Assembly: GCA_031553075.1 (NCBI GenBank)
Contig: JAVBLX010000069.1
Span: 9,659 to 73,658, forward strand
Origin: DIGJ01 sp031553075
GTDB taxonomy: Bacteria > Bacillota > Clostridia > Lachnospirales > Lachnospiraceae
Length of the DNA stretch: 64,000 bases
Reading direction: 5' to 3'
In this document: in pieces, positions 61,932-64,000 of the stretch
Layout of the letters: each line of letters starts with the position of its first letter
Numbering within the stretch: the first letter of the stretch is position 1
The notes under the pieces: generated by a model
The model's database searches: none
Seen by the model: only the letters and a program-made list of their open reading frames with translations
Told to the model about the DNA's origin: nothing
Translations under genes and position numbers: made by a program

Positions 61932-63650
61932 ATGAATAATTTGAAAATTGGTTTAAAGCTTACCCTTGGGTTTGGCATTGCAATGATATGTATGGTGTTT
62001 TTAGGGATTACAAGTCATACAAGCATGGGAACTCTTAACAGCGGACAGGATGCAATGTATATCTGTGGTTTGAGTTTATCAGCAATTAGTGATATTGATT
62101 CAGCGGTCAGAGATATTCGTGGCGAAATGGCAAATCTACCCAATGAGTATTTTAAAGATGAAATAGATGAAAGAATAGCCAATACAACAAAGGCTATTGA
62201 TAGTGTTCATGCCCTAATGGGCGAATACGAAACCTATCTGAATGGAAACGTAGAGGACACAACAAATCTGGAGCAATTAAGAAAGACATTTGATTCATTT
62301 GTTGCCACCCTGGTACCTATTCAGGAGTTAGCAAAAGCAGGGGATTTTGCTGGAGCATCAAAGTTAATAGGAGATGGTGATTATCGGACGACAAGAACAG
62401 AGGTATTCAACATCATTGCAGTTATGCTGGACTGGAATACAAATCAGATGAAGAAAGTTGCTGACGAAGGAACTTCTGAATATAATTCTTCAACAATGTC
62501 GTTAATTGCAACGATTATACTTGCAATGGCGATATCCATTGGTTTTGCACTAATAATTACGTTAGGCATTACAACTGGGGTGGGACAGCTTCAAAAATTA
62601 GCAGAAGCCATTTCCAATGGCGACCTGACTATTGCTATGAATCAAAAGCTTTTAAAGCGGAAGGATGAGATTGGCAAGCTTTCCCATTCTTTAAACTTTA
62701 TGAAGGAAAATATGCATAAGATAATCAGCCAAATAGTGGTATCCAGCAAGGATTTAATCGCAATGTCAAAGGTTTCTACCCAGCGGTTTAATGAATTAAA
62801 CGGCAACATTCAGGAAATCTCAGCGGCGACCGAGGAGCTTTCAGCCGGCATGGAAGAGACGGCGGCTTCTTCAGAAGAGCTGAATGCCACAGCAGTGGAA
62901 ATTGATAATGCTGTAGAAGTAGTCTCTAAAAGGTCTCAGGAAGGTGCTAAAATGGCTGGCGATATTGCAGGACGTGCTCATGCCCTAAAGAAAGACTTTA
63001 CAGCTTCAAAAGAGAAGGCAGATACTACTTTTATGACCATACAAAACAGCCTGCAGGCCTCTCTCAAGGATGCCAAGGGTGTAGAACAGGTAAACTCTCT
63101 TGCAGATGCGATCTTAGGTATTGCAAGCCAAACCAACCTGCTGGCATTAAATGCCGCGATTGAAGCAGCAAGGGCTGGAGAAGCAGGAAAAGGCTTTGCG
63201 GTGGTAGCAGATGAAATTCGCAACCTGGCAGAAAATTCCAAGGGAACAGCAACTCAGATTTTGGAGATTGCCAATGTGGTTGTTAAATCGGTGGATCTTT
63301 TGATTGGAGATGCTAACAAGCTTTTGGAATATGTGGAAAAAGATGTAGGCAGCGACTATAGCAGCATGTTAGAAGCAACCGATGATTACAGTGGAGCGGC
63401 CCAGGATGTTGATGACATGACAACGGATCTAAGCTCTGTTTCTGAAGAACTGCAGGCCTCCATTCAGGCGGTGGTTACAACCATTGAAGAGGTCGCCAGA
63501 GCAGCCAATGAAGGAGCAACGACAACGGCCACTGTAGCAGATCAGGTTGGTAAGATTGCCCTCAATGCAGAGTCAGTTATGCAGAATCTGGACAAGACGA
63601 TGCATACAGCAACGGATTTAGAGGAGGCTGTAAGGGGATTTGTTCTTTAA
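61932..63650 (+). CDS. Methyl-accepting chemotaxis protein with 4HB-type sensor
   Basis: 572 aa from ATG 61932 (AAAGGAGG 8 bases upstream; upstream in-frame starts lack a site). Helix about 9-30, a four-helix-bundle extracellular domain (about 32-190), a second helix (about 193-215), HAMP, then the signalling domain with tip ILGIASQTNLLALNAAIEAARAGEAGKGFAVVADEIRNLAENSKGTA. A terminator follows. A decayed partial copy lies just upstream. Confidence 0.94.
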   Translation: MNNLKIGLKLTLGFGIAMICMVFLGITSHTSMGTLNSGQDAMYICGLSLSAISDIDSAVRDIRGEMANLPNEYFKDEIDERIANTTKAIDSVHALMGEYETYLNGNVEDTTNLEQLRKTFDSFVATLVPIQELAKAGDFAGASKLIGDGDYRTTRTEVFNIIAVMLDWNTNQMKKVADEGTSEYNSSTMSLIATIILAMAISIGFALIITLGITTGVGQLQKLAEAISNGDLTIAMNQKLLKRKDEIGKLSHSLNFMKENMHKIISQIVVSSKDLIAMSKVSTQRFNELNGNIQEISAATEELSAGMEETAASSEELNATAVEIDNAVEVVSKRSQEGAKMAGDIAGRAHALKKDFTASKEKADTTFMTIQNSLQASLKDAKGVEQVNSLADAILGIASQTNLLALNAAIEAARAGEAGKGFAVVADEIRNLAENSKGTATQILEIANVVVKSVDLLIGDANKLLEYVEKDVGSDYSSMLEATDDYSGAAQDVDDMTTDLSSVSEELQASIQAVVTTIEEVARAANEGATTTATVADQVGKIALNAESVMQNLDKTMHTATDLEEAVRGFVL

Positions 63651-63714
63651 GTTTTTTTGCTGATAATTTGATTGAAAAGCAAGGGTTTTTAGGTAAAAAG
63701 CAAGGTTTTTAGTT

Positions 63715-63764
63715 AAAAGCGGCTGTGTGTAAAATACAATTATATTTTATAGCAGCCGCTTTTT
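63715..63764 (+). terminator. Terminator after the MCP gene
   Basis: AAAAGCGGCTG (63715-63725) pairs with CAGCCGCTTTT (63753-63763), 27-base loop, T-run. Just before it, two direct copies of AAAAGCAAGG-TTTTTAGKT (63675-63713) are seen. Confidence 0.8.
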
Positions 63765-64000
63765 AAATGCTTCAAGGCTAATTAATAAAAGGATTAAGGT
63801 GTTTGCAAAATTTAGAAAAATTTAGGGACCTTAAAATCCAGAGCCTTAAAATTTATAATAAAAGATTAATATTCAAGCTAACATCCACTTTTTGAGATTA
63901 AGTTCCACTCTGATTAGAATGAATTTCAAAAAGGGGATGATTTATTGCTCAAATGGGCGTATAATTACTATAAATCCGTGAAAAGAACAGTAAAAAGGGC
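63765..64000. other. Gene-free end of window
   Basis: A/T-rich sequence without a supported reading frame, RNA or clear promoter. It is probably the upstream region of a gene beyond the window. Confidence 0.5.

Overview
The window is a low-GC Gram-positive chromosome segment centred on the replication origin, and it most resembles the Lachnospiraceae (Clostridia). The evidence is the classical Firmicutes origin order (dnaN-dnaA-oriC-rpmH-rnpA-yidD-yidC-jag-mnmE-mnmG-rsmG ... parA-parB) with two perfect parS sites, a clostridial DUF4446 gene after parB, a DUF3881-like gene (a family I associate with Lachnospiraceae), a V-type ATPase operon, many c-di-GMP and chemotaxis proteins, and frequent GTG/TTG starts. 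No database search was possible; all assignments come from motifs, length, gene order and translation signals.

Layout. 1-2424: 3'-truncated dnaN and dnaA on the minus strand. 2395-2715: oriC with a dense DnaA-box array, plus a second sparse set between dnaA and dnaN. 2748-10662: ribosome, RNase P, membrane-insertion and tRNA-modification operon. 10721-13251: an alpha/beta-hydrolase-like protein without its nucleophile serine, and a DegS/DegU-like two-component pair. 13264-15656: parS, parA, parB, DUF4446. 15693-23273: a signalling block (HD-GYP phosphodiesterase, DUF3881, REC-GGDEF-EAL protein, HPt protein, large hybrid kinase) that looks like a complete phosphorelay feeding c-di-GMP turnover.

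23317-28700 is an accessory region after tRNA-Arg(CCT): short repeats, a VOC protein, a chimeric ABC-ATPase relic, and a compact module in which a tyrosine recombinase adjoins a 1.8 kb segment with two convergent genes. That segment is bounded by near-identical 26-bp sites whose 3-bp centres are reverse complements (AAG and CTT). A consensus sigma-A promoter outside the left site points inward. The arrangement predicts an invertible switch that would express either an unknown 286-aa protein or a divergent spermidine-synthase-like protein. This is the strongest candidate for an undescribed system here.

28780-33022: KtrAB-type potassium uptake and an OmpR-type two-component system. 33216-41345: an orphan flgB, an ABC exporter pair, a secreted beta-helix-like surface protein, malic enzyme, and a diguanylate cyclase with two sensor domains. 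41725-47995: an MCP, a seryl-tRNA synthetase, a membrane coiled-coil protein carrying five FliM-like LSxDxIAALF motifs, and a DEDD exonuclease. 48069-58188: D,D-carboxypeptidase and a nine-gene V-type ATPase operon. 58380-63764: trmB, a 45-aa protein, thioredoxin, a MATE transporter behind a structured leader, an MCP relic and an intact MCP. The last 236 bases hold nothing recognisable.

Recurrent themes are c-di-GMP signalling, chemotaxis and ion homeostasis. A small hairpin element occurs three times just upstream of unrelated downstream cistrons (15116, 32279, 54416) and may be a shared post-transcriptional element.
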